Shown here piece after piece: positions 36,241-47,089 of a stretch of DNA of 64,000 bases (positions are counted from its first letter, which is position 1; the number at the start of each line of letters is the position of its first letter). The notes under the pieces are model-generated. The model was not told the origin of the DNA. It ran no database searches and worked only from the letters and a program-made list of their open reading frames with translations. This DNA is from Lunularia cruciata. Taxonomy: Eukaryota; Streptophyta; Marchantiopsida; Lunulariales; Lunulariaceae. Where the stretch lies: NCBI GenBank assembly GCA_948567375.1, contig OX419759.1, positions 3,821,303 to 3,885,302 on the forward strand. Reading direction: 5' to 3'. The position numbers and the translations under genes were made by a program.

Positions 36241-37511
36241 GCACCGTCCTCGTTGCGCAATTGTTGCTCAAATGCTTGTACCAACACCAGTGCATGTGCC
36301 AAATTGGCAGCGGGTTCCTAGGTTGCTTCATAGAGGGGGTAACCTTTCCATTTTACTAGACATTCAACCCGCGGATGGCAAGTACCACGCATGCATTTTT
36401 GGAGAATCCGCTCCACTTCATATTCCTCTATGCCATCAATGAATGTCGGACAAGGTCAAATGTCCTGTGTGGAAGGACCTTGGCCTGATCGGGGAGCATA
36501 TCTGCGTAGTAGGGAGACATGGAACATTGGATGGATCTTCATATGTGGTGGTAGCTCAAGGTGATAGGCCACAGCGCCGATGCGACGAAGAATCAAGAAA
36601 GGCCCAATAAAACAAGGTATGAGCTTACGAGATCCAACTAATGTGAGGTTGGTTGTCGATAGCCACACTTGATCCCCAACATTGAACTCCATGTGCCGAC
36701 GGTGTGCATCAGCATACTGCTTTTGTCGATTTTGTGCAATCTGTAACATGTGCTTGGCGCTCTCCACACCTTGTTGGATTCTAGAAACAAATGTGTTGAT
36801 TGCATCAACCTTAGTAGTCACTGGACGGATCTTCATTAAGCTAGAAGGTGTGAAGGGATGCTCACCATACATGAGGAAGAATGGAGTGACCTGGGTGGAG
36901 GCATTCACTGAATTGTTGTAAGCAAATTCCACCAACGGTAGTAGGGTGTCCCACCTCTCTTGCTCTTCTAAGGTGAAGCCGCGTAACATGTCTTCAATCG
37001 TGCGATTAGCCCGCTCTGTTTGGCCATCTGTTTGTGGGTGGTAAGCTGTAGACATGGCCAACTTGGTTTTGAAGAAACCAAAGAGTGTTTGCCAAAACAA
37101 ACTGGTGAATTGGGTGCCTCTATCGGTGATGAGTACTCTAGACAAGCCATGATGAGCAAAGACTGCATCTAAGTATAGTTGAGCTAGTTGTGGAGTGGTC
37201 ACCTCCTTGGTGGTAGGGCGTACATGAATCATTTTGCTGAGCCGGTCCACAAAGACCATAATGGAGTCAAACCCTGAGGTGGTCTTGGATAATTCACAGA
37301 CAAGATCCATACTCACTTGTTCCCAACGTTGGGTAGGAGTGGAGAGAGGTTGAAGGAGCCATGCATGAGGTTGATTAGAAGCTTTGTTCTGTTGACAAAG
37401 TAGGCAGCTATGCACATAGTCCATCATGTCGTTGCTCATCTTGGGCCAATAGTAATGGCGCTTGACTGCATCCAAGGTCTTGTCTACTCCGACATGAGCT
37501 GCAATGGCCAA
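36225..37511 (-). pseudogene. Gypsy D integrase with C-terminal chromodomain
   Basis: The 351-codon frame 37511-36456 contains the zinc finger region (AIAAHVGVDKTLDAVKRHYY, CLLCQQNKA), the catalytic core (QVSMDLVCEL, MVFVDRLSKM, LITDRGTQFTSLFWQ, AYHPQTDGQTERANRTIED) and the C-terminal GPFLILRRIGAVAYHLELP. After a stop near 36456 the same reading continues with a chromodomain (EEYEVERILQKC, CLVKWKGYPLYEAT, about 36435-36320). There the conserved Trp codon is TAG. Chromodomains in this position direct integration into heterochromatin in characterised chromoviruses. Confidence 0.92.
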
Positions 37512-37779
37512 ATCATGACATTCCGCTAGAATGGTGGTGCGTAAGTCCAGGACATTTGGGATCCATAATCTGCCATCCCAAAAGGTGAGTCCTTGGGTGC
37601 TGGTGACACCTTTGGACGATTGCGCTTCTAAAATCTATGGATCAGTTTTTGTAGCAGCTAGAATCTCTTGCCAGAATTCAGGGTTAATCTTAACCTTTGC
37701 CACCAAGTTGTTGGCCATTGGCATATGGGTGAATGCATCTGCCAGTTGTTTCTTACCTTCCACGTAGGTGATTGTCCTG

Positions 37780-39133
37780 TTGAAGCATTGTCACCACTTT
37801 GCCCACCAAATTTGGCGACGAGATAGATCCTTCTACGTCTTGAGATAGACTAGAGGTTTGTGGTCTGTCCTACTACAAATGCCTTCTCGCCCAGGTAGTG
37901 CTTCCAATGCTTGGTTGCTAGAACGATGGCCAGCTCTTCCCGTTCTGTGGTATGGTAGTTGTGCTCTGCCGGTAACAACTTTTGAGAGAAATATGCAATT
38001 GGATGCCATCCGTCATGCCACTCTTGTTGTAGGACTGCTCCTATTGCTACGCCTGATGCATCTATAGCCAACTTGATTGGACGTTTTGGGTCATATCACT
38101 TCAAGATTGGTGCATGTAGCAAGGCGGCCTTCAATTTTTGAAAGGGCAACTCTTGTGTGGTTCCCCATGTCCACTTCTTCCCCTTGCCAAGTAGTGCCGT
38201 TAAAGGCTATGCAACCTTGGAGAAGGTCTTGACAAATCTACGATAGAATCCCGTCAACCCCAAGAAGCTCTTAAGTTGAGTCTGATCTTCTAGGGCACTC
38301 CATTTTTGAATGACCTCTATTTTATCTGTCAATACTTGAATGCCCTCTGCACTTACTCTATGCCCTAAGTAGTCTACTTCAGACTTGCCAAACTCACACT
38401 TTGAGATTTTGGCGTACAACTGATTTTGTCTTAGAATCTGGAGGACCTCTCATAGATGTTGTTTGTGTTCTGTCATTGTACTACTATATACTAAGATATC
38501 ATCCAAGAAGACAATAACAGACTTATCCAAGTAAGGACAAAATATGTCATTCATTAGGCTCATGAAAGTGACAGGCGCATTGGTGAGGCCAAAAGGCATC
38601 ACAAGATACTCAAAGTGGCCATACTTGGTTCAAAAGGCAGTTTTGTACACATCCTCCTCTGCAATTTGGATTTGATTATAACCGCTTTGCAAGTCCAGTT
38701 TGGTGAAGTATCTCGCTCCATGGAGTTGATCAAATAGGTCATCCATGCGAGGTAAGGGGTATTTGTTCTTCAATGTTTGCTGATTGAGACCCCGATAGTC
38801 AACGCACATGCGCATTGTACCATCCTTCTTCTTCACAAACAAGACATGGGCCCCATATGGTGATACGCTAGGTTGGATGAACCCTTTCTGTAGCATCTCC
38901 TCAATTTGAGTCTTACACTCCTCCAACTCATGAGGTGATAGGCGATATGGGGCCTTACAAGGAGGTGTCTTCCCCGGGAGTCTCTCTATTTTGTGATCTA
39001 CTCGCCTTTTAGGTGGTAATCCTGAGGGTAGATCATCGGGAAAGACATCTTGAAACTCATCTACCACATCCTTCAATTTCTCAGGAATTTTTCCAGCAAG
39101 TTGTGCACTTTGGACTTCTCTTATTAGACCCAT
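37780..39133 (-). pseudogene. Gypsy D reverse transcriptase and RNase H
   Basis: RT starts in the frame 39133-38630 ([60 protein letters not shown]), passes a stop, then continues with FLDDILVYS (about 38515-38490), [20 protein letters not shown] (38419 downward) and [16 protein letters not shown]. RNase H is at 38071-37850 (LAIDASGVAIGAVLQQEWHD, YHTTEREELAIVLATKHWKH). Several single-base stops. Confidence 0.92.
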
Positions 39134-39226
39134 AAAACAACTATTGATCTTACAGACAATTGTTGTCCCTACGACATATAGAGGCAGTTTCTGCCTGTGT
39201 GATTTTTCTTTAATCCCAATGATTGA

Positions 39227-39562
39227 CTATTGGTGGGTTCTCACTACTTTCTTCCTCCAATCCACCATTGGGTTGTACTGCTCCATCCATGGCATGCCTA
39301 AAATTGCATCATAACGGGCTAACTGTATCACTCGCCACTCAATTGCTTCCTGATATTCTCCTACAGAGAGGGTTACCCGTCTAGGTAATGATTCAATCCT
39401 CTCTGTTTGCCCATTTGGTAACTCTACTTCTTCACTTCCATCTCTCTCTAGATCCATTCCCAATCTTATTGCAACAGAGCAAGACAAGAAATTCTCTGTT
39501 GCTCCCGGATCTATTAATACTCTCACTTGATTACCTTCTAGGATTCCATTTACGACAATCAA
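39227..39562 (-). pseudogene. Gypsy D aspartic protease
   Basis: VRVLIDPGATENFLSCSVAI carries the DPGAT form of the retropepsin active site that is common in plant chromoviruses, and YDAILGMPWMEQYNPMVDW is the downstream motif. Open for 111 codons. Confidence 0.88.
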
Positions 39563-39699
39563 GTGTGAGGTTGCCTTTCGGGATCTTTGCGCATTATTCT
39601 TCTTCCTTCCCTCACTTCTCTGCTTCTTTATTGAGCCAGTAAGGCCGCAAGGTACATTTACTGGCGATCTTTGTTTTCCAAAGTGGTTTCTACCTCCTC

Positions 39700-40740
39700 C
39701 TCTTCAATGTACCTCTCCATGTTGTTCAAAGATTGTCTGTACAAAGGCCGAGGGCCTCTAGGGAAACGAGTGCAACAATTGGTAGATATGTGCCCAATAC
39801 GGCCACAATTGTAACAACGGTGTTGTTCTCCTCGAGTCCCTTCTCCTCGTGGGACTCCATCTCTTCGTTCTTCTACCCGCCCCCGCTCTCCTTGAAGCGG
39901 CCGTGCTCCTTGATCCTGGAATCAAAGGCTGCCCAATTCCATCGGTACTAGTCCACCCATGTGTGGCATTTCTGCCCGATAATGTTGAGGTGGAACTACT
40001 CCTTCACCTCCACCTAATGCTCCTACTATTCTTTGCGCACAAGCAATGGCTTCAAATACCGTGCGAGGGTTTTGCACCATGACTTCTTGGCAAATCTGCT
40101 CTTTCAACCCTCGTTTGAAATTGTCAAGAGCCTCTACTGGACTCATGTTGGTAATTGCGACTTGTAGATCCAGAAATGCCTCCACATACTCATGTACGCT
40201 ATTCTTCTGTCTCAATCCACATAGTCGGGTTTGAGCCATCGGCACAGAATCCACCGATTGGAAATTCTTTAGCAGTCCTTCTTGCATCGCTGTCCATGTG
40301 ACCTCCCTTCTCTCGGCCAGCATGGATCGTTCCCAAGCATCATACCATGTGAGTGCTTTATCGGTCAAGTACCCACATGCAAACACGCTTGCAGCATGCT
40401 CTGTGATCTCTGTTGAGAACAATCAAAAATATCAATTCATTCTTGAGATCCAATTTTCCACTACTCCCATCATATGCTGCCCCTTGTAAGGCTTGATGTT
40501 GCAGGTCTTCTTCATCCGGAGTAGCAATGTGGCTTCATCGTTGATAGGGTTTGTAGGCACAGGTGCCTCTCCAAGTACTTCAGTCGCAAGTACTGGGTTT
40601 TGAGACGGCTCTTCTCCTTGCATAGCTTGATCGTTCTTGAGGATCTGCACTTGACTTTGTAATGTCTCCATGGTCATCTTAATCTCTCGAAATTCATTCA
40701 GCATCCCTTGCATTCCTTGCACCAGCTCTTGCAACTACGG
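39700..40740 (-). pseudogene. Gypsy D gag with CCHC zinc knuckle
   Basis: Two frames, 40734-40432 (a coiled-coil-like start, FREIKMTMETLQSQVQILKN) and 40422-39922 (AASVFACGYLTDKALTWYDA, EVTWTAMQEGLLKNFQ, KNSVHEYVEAFLDLQVAI). The knuckle CYNCGRIGHISTNC (C-x2-C-x4-H-x4-C, about 39770-39815) is intact. Confidence 0.88.
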
Positions 40741-41331
40741 ATCCATGGTTCCTGCAACACCCAATTGCTAACATCTACTTCAACACAGAGTCAATATAAT
40801 CACTCTGGAAGGTGCAAAAATTATCGGAACTACCATTGGGATCTCAGAAGCTATCACTCGTTGAAAATACTCCTCACCAAAATTCCTAACCACAAAATCT
40901 CTAAACATCACTTTTGGCCTCACTACATAACGGATTTCTACTTGAGTGTTGAAAGGGAGAGGATTTGGGACATTCATATCCATATTATCATAATAGAATA
41001 TAGATTGTCAAATCCCACTCTCTATCATATATCACCACAGGTAGAATCACCGGATTTGGTGAGTTCATCACTCTGTCCATGAATTCCGCATCAAAGTGAT
41101 AAACTAGCAATACCCTCATCTACTCACGCTAGATGTACATAACCTTGATGTGGAATGGGTTTGAAAATGGAAAGCTAGGTGCGGGAAATTGTCTCCTCGG
41201 CGCATCCATCCCATCCGCTCTCTAAAGCCCTTCCTAAGTCTAGCGATTACTCTATATTCTCCACCTCAAATTACTTAGTTTCAGTAGTTTGTGCTATTCC
41301 AAGAGGGGTGATCCACTCTCTTGGACTAGAA

Positions 41332-41348
41332 CACTCGCTCTGATACCA
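41332..41348 (-). other. Gypsy D primer-binding site
   Basis: Minus-strand TGGTATCAGAGCGAGTG follows the 5' LTR, a full initiator-Met tRNA match. Confidence 0.9.
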
Positions 41349-41349
41349 T

Positions 41350-42085
41350 TGTAATACTCCAAGGACAAGAGAAGAGAGAAAACACAGATTGCACACTCAA
41401 CCTTTGATGCCCCAAGGGAGCACCTTCTCTTTATTATATAGACAAAGAGGATCTCCTCCAAGGAAGCTCCACCATAGGATTAGGGACACAGATAGGTGAC
41501 ATGTCAGCAAGCTCCACCCTTGGATTACTTACTTGGATGGGTGACCTGTCTGGTCTAGCTCCTATCTGGTTGGTCAAACAAGCTTTGACCGGAGGGAATC
41601 TTTTAGGGAATCTTCCTGTAGGAATCTCAAAATCACATGAGTAAGGTACCATTGGAAAGCTCTCGACGAGACAAAGCAGGGGGAAAGAAGGCTAGCCTTT
41701 CCTCCGTTGGGGGGGAATCTGCACATTTTCAAGGCCTAATTCATCCATTTAGGCCTCTAAAATTGCCTTCAAAGATTTCAAGCATATTTTGGTTCCTACG
41801 CTATTAGTAGAAGTCCACTTTTGGTGATACCTCTTTCTGATCTGTTTAGTCCATCATGTGTAACATCCTTCCAGATGTTACCAAACCAATTCTCACCTTT
41901 AAATCATATGTCTAGCTATAGGTTCTAAGGTTCTCAAGTTTATTTCAATTTCTGCCCTATTTGTAGAAGTACTCTTTTGGTGATACTTCTATCTGATCTA
42001 TTTTGACCATCATGTATAACATTATTCTAGAAGTTACCAAACCAATTTTCACATCTAGATCATATGGCTAACCCTTGGTATTACA
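41350..42085 (-). repeat. Gypsy D 5' LTR
   Basis: 736 bp partner of 35486-36220 with the same TGTAATAC...GTATTACA ends. Confidence 0.93.
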
Positions 42086-42366
42086 TGGACCAAGGGTGTA
42101 ATCCAAGCAGCCCACGCTCACCTAGATGGACTCCAAGTAGACCACTCTCCCTAGTAGCTACTGGTTGTGTCCCAAGAATACCATATCCACTCGGTCCATT
42201 ACCAATTTTCACATCTAGATCATATGGCTAACCCTTGGTATTACATGGACCAAGCGTGTAATCCAAGCAGCCCACGCTCACCTAGATGGACTCCAAGTAG
42301 ACCACTCTCCCTAGTAGCTACTGGTTGTGTCCCAAGAATACCATATCCACTCGGTCCATTACACCC
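42036..42366. repeat. 163-bp tandem duplication across the gypsy D / gypsy C junction
   Basis: The last 45-50 bp of the D LTR (ACCAATTTTCACATCTAGAT onward) plus about 115 bp of gypsy C flank are repeated directly with almost no change (AAGGGTG versus AAGCGTG near the start of the flank). A second LTR end therefore appears at about 42248. The duplication must post-date the D insertion. Confidence 0.9.
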
Positions 42367-42389
42367 AGCATGTGCCTAAATCGTCTTGA

Positions 42390-43500
42390 TAGGCACAAGG
42401 CTCACAAGTGTTCGAGTGGTGATGCCTATCAAGCACATCCTACGCTACTCTACCAACCCAAGGCTCATAATCCTGGTCAAATAGTTCAGGTCCATAGCCT
42501 GACCTAACACTTGATGCCTAGATGCCTTTGACACTACTGGAACAACGGTAATATTGGTGCAAAAACCCATTGCCCGCTCTCTCTCATCAACGTTAGGCTC
42601 CACCAACTACTATAACTATGAGTCCCAAACAAGTCCAGGTCTTCCCTCTCAAAAAGCATGAGAGCCTGGGAAACTCATGAGTGTGGAAAATGCAGCTCTA
42701 AACTATCCAACTAGGTTCACAACAACCATAGGTGACCTATCAGCCACTACCACTATTTGAGACTGACTCCCAATATCCAAGATATCATCAACAAGGATGT
42801 GGTCAAGTCGTTGAATCTCATCATAAGCACATTGTAAAACCTCTCTGGGTAAGAGGTTTGTCCACCAAAGACAAAGATGATGAGCCCATGATCCCACTCT
42901 GGTTGCATCTAACAATACAACAAGTCCCATCCAAGAATGGACTTGATGTGTACTTGCCACCACTCAAGTGCAAGAATCACACATCAAAGGAACGTTCTCC
43001 AAAAGGTTAGTTGGAAAAATGGACTAATGAACCTGGAGATGTCGTAGTATCCGTAACATCTCCCAAAACACACCAAAATGAGGATCTTGAAGACCCAAAC
43101 CTCGGCCCGCACGTGTATGTCCCTGACATGGCTATCCAGAAATCACCAAGTGAATAGGCCCATGTCTCTCTAGATCATGTACCCCCAGTAAAGAAATGTC
43201 TACTGGTAGGACCTTCTGGTAACCTCTGATTGCTAACATCAATAATAACTCTGGATACCGATAGGCCAAGTGTGCCATATGATGTAGAGAGACTCGCCTA
43301 GCAATTTCATCTCTTGCTGCATACAAGTACCTATGTACTTGTATACCCGCTTGTAATACCACAACTAGTTTGGTGCTAATCCCACCAAACAACTCCAGTA
43401 GACATATCCCCTCTACTGGATATTGCCAAGCAATGAGTGCGATATCCAAAGGTGTCAAAGTAATAGACTCTAGAGGCTCATCCTTACACTCATCTGCCAA
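42390..43500 (-). pseudogene. C5 cytosine DNA methyltransferase domain inside gypsy C
   Basis: The reaction of the family is transfer of methyl from S-adenosylmethionine to C5 of cytosine. Visible on the minus strand: motif I GICLLELFGGIST (about 43410-43372), AGIQVHRYLYAARDEIARRV (about 43350-43291), RHGPIHLVISG then a TAG (43132-43134) and the catalytic-loop motif IV PCQGHTRAGRG (Cys codon 43126-43128), motif VI ENVPL (42985-42999), motif VIII-like AHHLCLWWTNLLPREVL (about 42870-42820), ERERAMGF (about 42590-42565) and a C-terminal LGQAMDLNY (42484-42510). About 310-340 residues, close to a complete catalytic domain. The start is open for 122 codons (43500-43135) and the middle for 86 codons (42963-42703). 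The TAG replaces the Trp of GWPCQG, and further stops and frameshifts follow. It lies between protease and RT, so it is part of the polyprotein. Confidence 0.87.
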
Positions 43501-43779
43501 CGGTACAAAGGCTCCACTCCAAGCCTATTGCACCAACTGATCTACATGTTGCTATAACACCTCATCTAAACTCCACAATGAAACATCCAAGGTGGATGGA
43601 ACAATTCTACTCATGCTCTAAATCTGAGTTATCTCCTCTGATACTAGAGTATCCTCTGCATGGGCGTTCCCCTCCAACAAGTCACTAGGCCAAGTAACTG
43701 CACCACTAAAAGCTAAAACTGATGTTTCCATGGTCCCGGACTGTAGTGAGCCAAGACTATTACTACTAAAGCATATTGG

Positions 43780-44160
43780 TAGGAAACATACCCATCCCTC
43801 CCCAGACTGCCAACCTGGTCTATAGGAGATTGTCTCCTCCCAATAGTCAATACCATAGGGTATAACACTGCTCCCCCAACTAGCACATCAAATGACTCAA
43901 CTATTGTTATATAAGCCTAAGCTCTCACCACCGAGCTATCAGTCGGATGACCAGGCTGAACCTAGACAACAAGCTCCCCATGTGCGATGTACTGTGTTGA
44001 ACTACCACCTAGAGATGTTTGGATCTGAAATGGATACCGCTCTACATTGGTCTTCCGTAACTCCCGATCAACTACAATAGTCTTCCCCAACATAAGAGGT
44101 TGTGCACCAGAGTCTAACAAGACTCTCTATGGTGTATAGACCTTCCCTGAAGGTCCCACC
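43780..44160 (-). pseudogene. Gypsy C aspartic protease region
   Basis: VLLDSGAQPLMLGKTIVV (DSG at 44106-44114) is a retropepsin active site, followed by VERYPFQIQTSLGG. Downstream frames are broken. It is directly upstream of the methyltransferase. Confidence 0.75.
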
Positions 44161-44164
44161 AAAC

Positions 44165-44909
44165 AGAAAATCCCCCTCTAGTTATCCAATGGAACAACAC
44201 CAGGTGTGAACCGCACTCTCTCAAAGGTCGGTCTAGTTGGCAACTCCTCCATTCTAGCCGTTATTGCCTACCATAAACCACTGGTTGCTGAACGGATCCC
44301 ATGCTCCTCAACCAAGTTAGTTCAACTATCAACCACCTCTGCTCTAGTAGTAGGAACCGCATCATCCCTATTCTCACAAAGCGTGGCAACCAACCAAAAT
44401 ATTGGGGTTGGGTCAACTCCCAATGTAAACATGTCACTGGTTGAAAACAAAGGGCACCACATAATCAGCTGAGCCGCCCCCAACATTGTGCTAGACTTAG
44501 TCTGTGTAGTAGCAAGTAGTTGACTAGCAAGTAGTCCATCATGCACTCCATCACCACCTATCACACTTGCACTTGGACATCTAGGAGCAATGGATGTCGT
44601 TTGCAATACCTCAGATAGCATGAAAGACTGGAGAATTCTGACCTGTCTCCCAACCTCTCCTCTTTGTGGGTCCAACTCCATTGATGCTCCTCTAGGCTCT
44701 AGAGCACGTACTGGCACTCCTAGTCATTGCTGCAAATGCATCCACCTATGCTGCTCTGCACATGAAGTCCAAAGTATCTCTGTCACTCACATATGAGGTG
44801 GAAGTATCAGCACCCGAATCTGATCTCCTTTGAGCAATAGCCATACTAGCCAATCTCTACTCCAATTGCTCAAACCGAGTTGCCATAGTTGTATCAAAAG
44901 TAAGGGTAG
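44165..44909 (-). pseudogene. Gypsy C gag-protease linker region
   Basis: The reading near 44909-44770 (MATRFEQLEQRLASMAIAQR) continues from the gag side of the solo LTR; the frame 44717-44322 has no domain I can name. The opposite-strand frames here are shadows. Confidence 0.5.
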
Positions 44910-45564
44910 TGTAATACCAAGAGCTAGCCATGTGATCTAGATGTGAAATTTGGTTTGGTAACATTTAGAATGATGTATACATGATGGTCAAAATAGATAA
45001 GTTAGAAGTATCACCAAAAGAGTACTTTTACTAATAGGGCAGAAACCAAAATAGACTTGAGAACCTTAGAATCAATAGCTAGACATATGATTTAAAGGTG
45101 AGAATTGGTTTGGTAACATCTAGAAGGATGTTACACATGATGGACTAAACAGATCAGAAAGAGGTATCACCAAAAGGGGACTTCTACTAATAGAGTAGAA
45201 ACCAAAATATGCCTGAAATCTTTGAAGGCAATTTCGGAGGCCTAAACGGATGAATTAGGCTTCAAAAATGTGCAAATTCCCCCTTCCTCTCCAAACAAGG
45301 CTGGCCTTTCCTCCCCCTCCCCCCCCCCCCCCCCCCGCTTTGTCTTGTCGAGAGCTTTCCAATGGTACCTTACTCATGTGATTCTGAGATTCCTACTAGA
45401 AGATTCTCTAAAAGATTCCCTCCGGTCAAAGCTTGTTTGACCAACCAGATATGACCTAGGATCCTCTTTGTCTATATAATAAAGAGAAGGTGCTCCTTTG
45501 GGGCATCAAATGTTTGAGTGTGCAATCTGTGTTTTCTTTCTTCTCGTGTCCTCAGAGTATTACA
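44910..45564 (+). mobile_element. Solo LTR of the gypsy D family, opposite orientation
   Basis: 655 bp that are the reverse complement of the D LTR, with ends TGTAATACCAAG...AGAGTATTACA. Flanks GGTAG (44905-44909) and AGTAG (45565-45569) share GTAG, a probable target duplication. No internal domain is present, so it is what remains after LTR-LTR recombination. Relative to full D LTRs about 80 bp are missing next to GACCAACCAGATATGACCTA, and it holds an 18-C homopolymer (45319-45336). Confidence 0.88.
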
Positions 45565-47089
45565 AGTAGGTACTACACCCCTACTAGGTGTAGATCCTCT
45601 ACCACCACCTCTACCACCTCTTCCTCGATGAATTGGAGCTCTTCTACTACATACCATAGCAGCCTTATCACTCCATAACTTTGGGTGTAGGTCAAAACAC
45701 CAATCACTAGTGTGACCAAATCTGTGGTAATGCTCACACTGCCTCCGTGTTGGCTGTGATGCATTAGAGGTATTAGGTCCTTTGCATTGAGTACACTCTT
45801 TCCTATGGTGAGGTCCACCACAAGTCCAACAAGCAACACCACTACTCACTGGCTATTGTTGACCCAAAAATGAAGGTAAAGGTCTAACTACAATAGGCCT
45901 TCTACTTGCTCCATAGGACTTGTGCGGTCCACCTTGTCCTCAAAAACCAATTGGGCATGGTGCACTCTATTGTACTCTAGAAGAACTCACAGCCATGGAT
46001 GAGGTCTCCCCACCAAATCCAGATGTCACAACTCTCTCCTCCACCATGTTGAGCTCAATATGCTCAGCTAAACCAAAGACCACTACCAAAGTAGGCAAAG
46101 TAGCATGTGACAACATAGCATCACAAACTCTATGTTGCAACTCCTTGTCCAGTATCACATACCAAAACTAGATTTCTTGGACCTCAATAACTCCCTGAGT
46201 GAAACTAATCTGCCATCTCATGCGGGTATAAGCCTCACGTAAGCTCTCTCCAGCCTTCCGCTAGAACTCCTACAAGCTTCTCAACTTGTCAGTTCACACT
46301 CCCTAGTAGTTCTATCTCAAATATTGGAAGAACTCCACCATGGGGTTAAACCCTAGTACCACACCACCTCTTGCAATGGTACATCCACTCATGGTAACAC
46401 TAACTCCAGCTAGTGCACATCCACTAGCTCCACCAACACTACTTAATTTGGAACTCATAGGTACAGCCAATCTACTCTTGGCCACCAAAATTGAAGTGAT
46501 AGAGATATAATTTGGAGACCAATACTATCTCCATAACTCAATCTCCTCCAAATGAGCTCTCTTGAACTCATGGTAGTCATCCATCAATGGACCTTCCAAA
46601 TGTTGAAACAACCCTTTCCATGCCAGAAAGGGTATAAACAACATCAAGTTCCACATCTATTGCAGATCATACCAACTATCAAACTCTTGGATGAAGTCAT
46701 CCAACTCAATGGTACCCATTGTACCAGAGTAACGCCTAGGGCCCTTGGAGGCCCCATAAATCTCAACCAAGTACCACAACAACGGTGTAGACACAACAAG
46801 TGCAATTTGAACTCCAACTCTTGTGTTGAACTCCAACTTAGAGTGAATCTCCTCCCTCACTGGGACCTAAGAATAAAGGTTGATATCGAGCACTACTCCA
46901 GGTAAACCCACTACATACCGTAGGGCTATCTCCTCTAGAATCCCCAAGAACTCCGTCATGACAAAGTAATTGTAACTGCAACCGCAACCGCAAACTACAA
47001 CAGCAAGTACTCCACCAAGTGCCAACACTAACCAAGCACCACCAAGTGCAAACACTAACTAAACACCACCAAGTGCCAACACCAACCGA
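45565..47089 (-). pseudogene. Gypsy C gag with two cysteine/histidine knuckles
   Basis: Reads from the 27-bp repeats at 47089 through EFLGILEEIALRYVVGLPGV, REEIHSKLEFNTRVGVQIAL and MGTIELDDFIQEFDSWYDLQ (46720-46660), AGESLREAYTRMRWQ (about 46260), ELQHRVCDAMLSHATLPTL (46140s), to the knuckles CWTCGGPHHRKEC (C-x2-C-x4-H-x4-C, about 45828-45790) and CEHYHRFGHTSDWC (about 45744-45700). A Gly/Arg-rich tail (RGRGGRGGGRGSTPSRG) ends at the solo LTR. Multiple stops. Confidence 0.82.
46985..47089 (-). repeat. 27-bp coding minisatellite in gypsy C gag, left part
   Basis: CACCACCAAGTGCCAACACN repeats at 27-bp steps, encoding LVLALGGAR-like nonamers on the minus strand. The array continues beyond gypsy E at 59858-59960, so E landed inside it. 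Confidence 0.85.

Larger units (their letters stand above)
35486..42085 (-). mobile_element. Gypsy D: chromovirus-type Ty3/gypsy element
   Basis: 6.6 kb element with two near-matching LTRs of 735 and 736 bp. Flanks are TGGAT (35481-35485) and TGGAC (42086-42090). Primer site, gag with a perfect CCHC knuckle, protease, RT, RNase H, integrase, chromodomain and polypurine tract are all recognisable in order on the minus strand. Integrase is a 351-codon open frame, while gag-pol elsewhere carries stops, so it is non-autonomous as it stands. It splits gypsy C between the methyltransferase and RT. Confidence 0.93.

Noticed and set aside
43892-44472. Plus-strand open frames of 62-88 codons opposite gypsy C
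   Set aside because: Shadows of the minus-strand gag-protease region; no motif.
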